DNA from: an uncultured Bacilli bacterium | Lineage (GTDB): Bacteria; Bacillota_I; Bacilli_A; RF39; UBA660 | Length of the DNA: 5,441 nt | Reading direction: 5' to 3' | Assembly (NCBI GenBank): GCA_947628245.1 | Contig: CANQZH010000083.1 | Coordinates: 1 to 5,441, forward strand | Part shown: positions 5,216 through 5,441 of the stretch, piece after piece | How positions within the stretch are numbered: position 1 is the first letter of the stretch | How the letters are laid out: every line of letters starts with the position of its first letter | Program-made: the position numbers and the translations under genes | Notes under the pieces: generated by a model | What the model was told of the DNA's origin: nothing | What the model saw: the letters and a program-made list of their open reading frames with translations, nothing else | Database searches by the model: none

Positions 5216-5244
5216 TTGACAAATTGGGGGGGGTATGTTATTAT
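5216..5244 (+). promoter_or_regulatory. Promoter with poly-G spacer, copy 2 (-35 TTGACA, extended -10 TATTAT, 17-nt spacer)
   Basis: A perfect TTGACA (5216-5221), then AATT, eight G (5226-5233) and TATGT, then TATTAT (5239-5244, 5 of 6), with the same TRTGn extension as copy 1. The spacer is exactly 17 nt, the optimum for the main sigma factor, so this allele is predicted to be ON. The start would be near 5251, with a leader of about 24 nt. Confidence 0.82.
5226..5233 (+). repeat. Homopolymer (G)8 between -35 and -10
   Basis: Eight consecutive G at the same promoter position as the (G)9 of copy 1. The differing lengths in otherwise matching promoters are themselves a sign that the tract changes. 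Confidence 0.9.
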
Positions 5245-5255
5245 TTAATTATCAT

Positions 5256-5263
5256 AGAGGAGG
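5256..5263 (+). promoter_or_regulatory. Ribosome binding site AGAGGAGG, copy 2
   Basis: Identical to the copy 1 site and placed 11 nt before the ATG at 5275; it fixes the start of the second surface-protein gene. Confidence 0.86.
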
Positions 5264-5274
5264 AAATTATATTT

Positions 5275-5441
5275 ATGGAAGAGAGAAAAAATAATAAGAA
5301 AACATATGCTTTTATAGGTTTAGGAGTACTAGGAGCAATAGTACTTACTTTAGGAATAACATATGCTTATTGGAGACTAACAAGAGAACAAACAAATGAA
5401 AATGTAGTAACAACAGCTTGTTTAGATGTAGATATTGAATC
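5275..5441 (+). CDS. Second phase-variable surface protein, N-terminal fragment (3' end outside window)
   Basis: 55 complete codons plus two bases are present. Of these 55 residues, 46 are identical at the same position to the protein starting at 454, with no gaps. Changes are concentrated in the basic N-terminus and hydrophobic core (MEERKNNKKTYAFIGLG versus MEKQKNNNKTYLLITLG), while LTREQTNENVVTTACLDV is unchanged. The segment is the export module: a Lys/Arg-rich start, one hydrophobic helix (about 11-31) ending in ITYAYW, and the first strand of the TasA/camelysin-like domain with the conserved Cys49. The ligand-binding part lies outside the window, so it is not known whether the two proteins differ there. 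Expression would be driven by the (G)8 promoter. Confidence 0.88.
   Translation, partial: MEERKNNKKTYAFIGLGVLGAIVLTLGITYAYWRLTREQTNENVVTTACLDVDIE

Larger units (their letters stand above)
5183..5441 (+). repeat. Phase-variation cassette 5' block, copy 2 (cut by window end)
   Basis: The partner of 361-620: same order, same 25-nt distance from the TGTCAAG start to CTTGACA, same poly-G / TATGTTA junction, same leader and a near-identical 5' coding region. It begins at the base after the stop codon of the glycosylase gene. The two copies are direct repeats about 4.8 kb apart enclosing the surface gene, the small gene and the four-gene operon. Confidence 0.88.

Noticed and set aside
361..5441. 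The two direct repeats as ends of an insertion sequence or composite transposon
   Set aside because: The repeats contain promoter and coding sequence of a surface-protein family, there is no transposase or integrase, and the genes between look like ordinary chromosomal genes.
454..5441. Mycoplasma-type genetic code (TGA as Trp)
   Set aside because: TGA ends the peptidase, NfeD and SPFH genes at positions that give sensible protein ends and ATGA overlaps; Trp is encoded by TGG throughout.

Overview
The window is very AT-rich (roughly a quarter G+C by eye) with compact Gram-positive-style gene organisation: strong AG-rich ribosome binding sites, genes overlapping as ATGA, and short U-tract hairpins. 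TGA is a real stop codon for at least three genes and tryptophan is TGG, so the standard bacterial code applies. That argues against Mycoplasma/Spiroplasma-type code 4. The best guess is an AT-rich Bacillota / Mycoplasmatota-related gut-type lineage; this assignment is inference, as no marker gene is present.

Layout. (1) 1-365, +: the C-terminal end of a PD-(D/E)XK nuclease-domain protein, cut by the window edge. (2) About 361-2340, +: a self-contained cassette made of a hairpin, a promoter with a run of 9 G between -35 and -10, a conserved leader with a strong ribosome binding site, and a 628-residue secreted or membrane-anchored surface protein. (3) 2349-2603, -: a small convergent gene of YqfQ-like appearance, with its own terminator. 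(4) 2710-5182, +: a probable four-gene operon of a short prepilin-peptidase-like membrane protease, an NfeD-family protein, an SPFH/band-7 protein and a hypoxanthine-type DNA glycosylase of the uracil-DNA-glycosylase superfamily; the last three are joined by two 4-nt overlaps. (5) 5183-5441, +: a second copy of the hairpin / poly-G promoter / leader / surface-protein cassette, running off the window.

The main finding is the pair of cassettes. In a sequence where long G runs are otherwise absent, both copies carry a G homopolymer (9 and 8 G) inside the promoter spacer, between a perfect TTGACA -35 and a matching extended -10 (TATGnTAnnAT). Copy 2 has the ideal 17-nt spacer and copy 1 has 19 nt. 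This is the architecture of slipped-strand phase variation of transcription, as known for some mycoplasma and Neisseria surface proteins. The surface proteins share an almost identical N-terminal export module. The window therefore probably shows part of a dispersed, phase-variable surface-protein family whose members carry their own insulating hairpin and switchable promoter.

The genes between the two cassettes look like ordinary chromosomal functions (membrane-domain organisation, DNA repair) and need not be functionally linked to the surface proteins. No RNA gene, CRISPR array, transposase or phage gene is visible, and no stretch above 300 bases lacks a gene.
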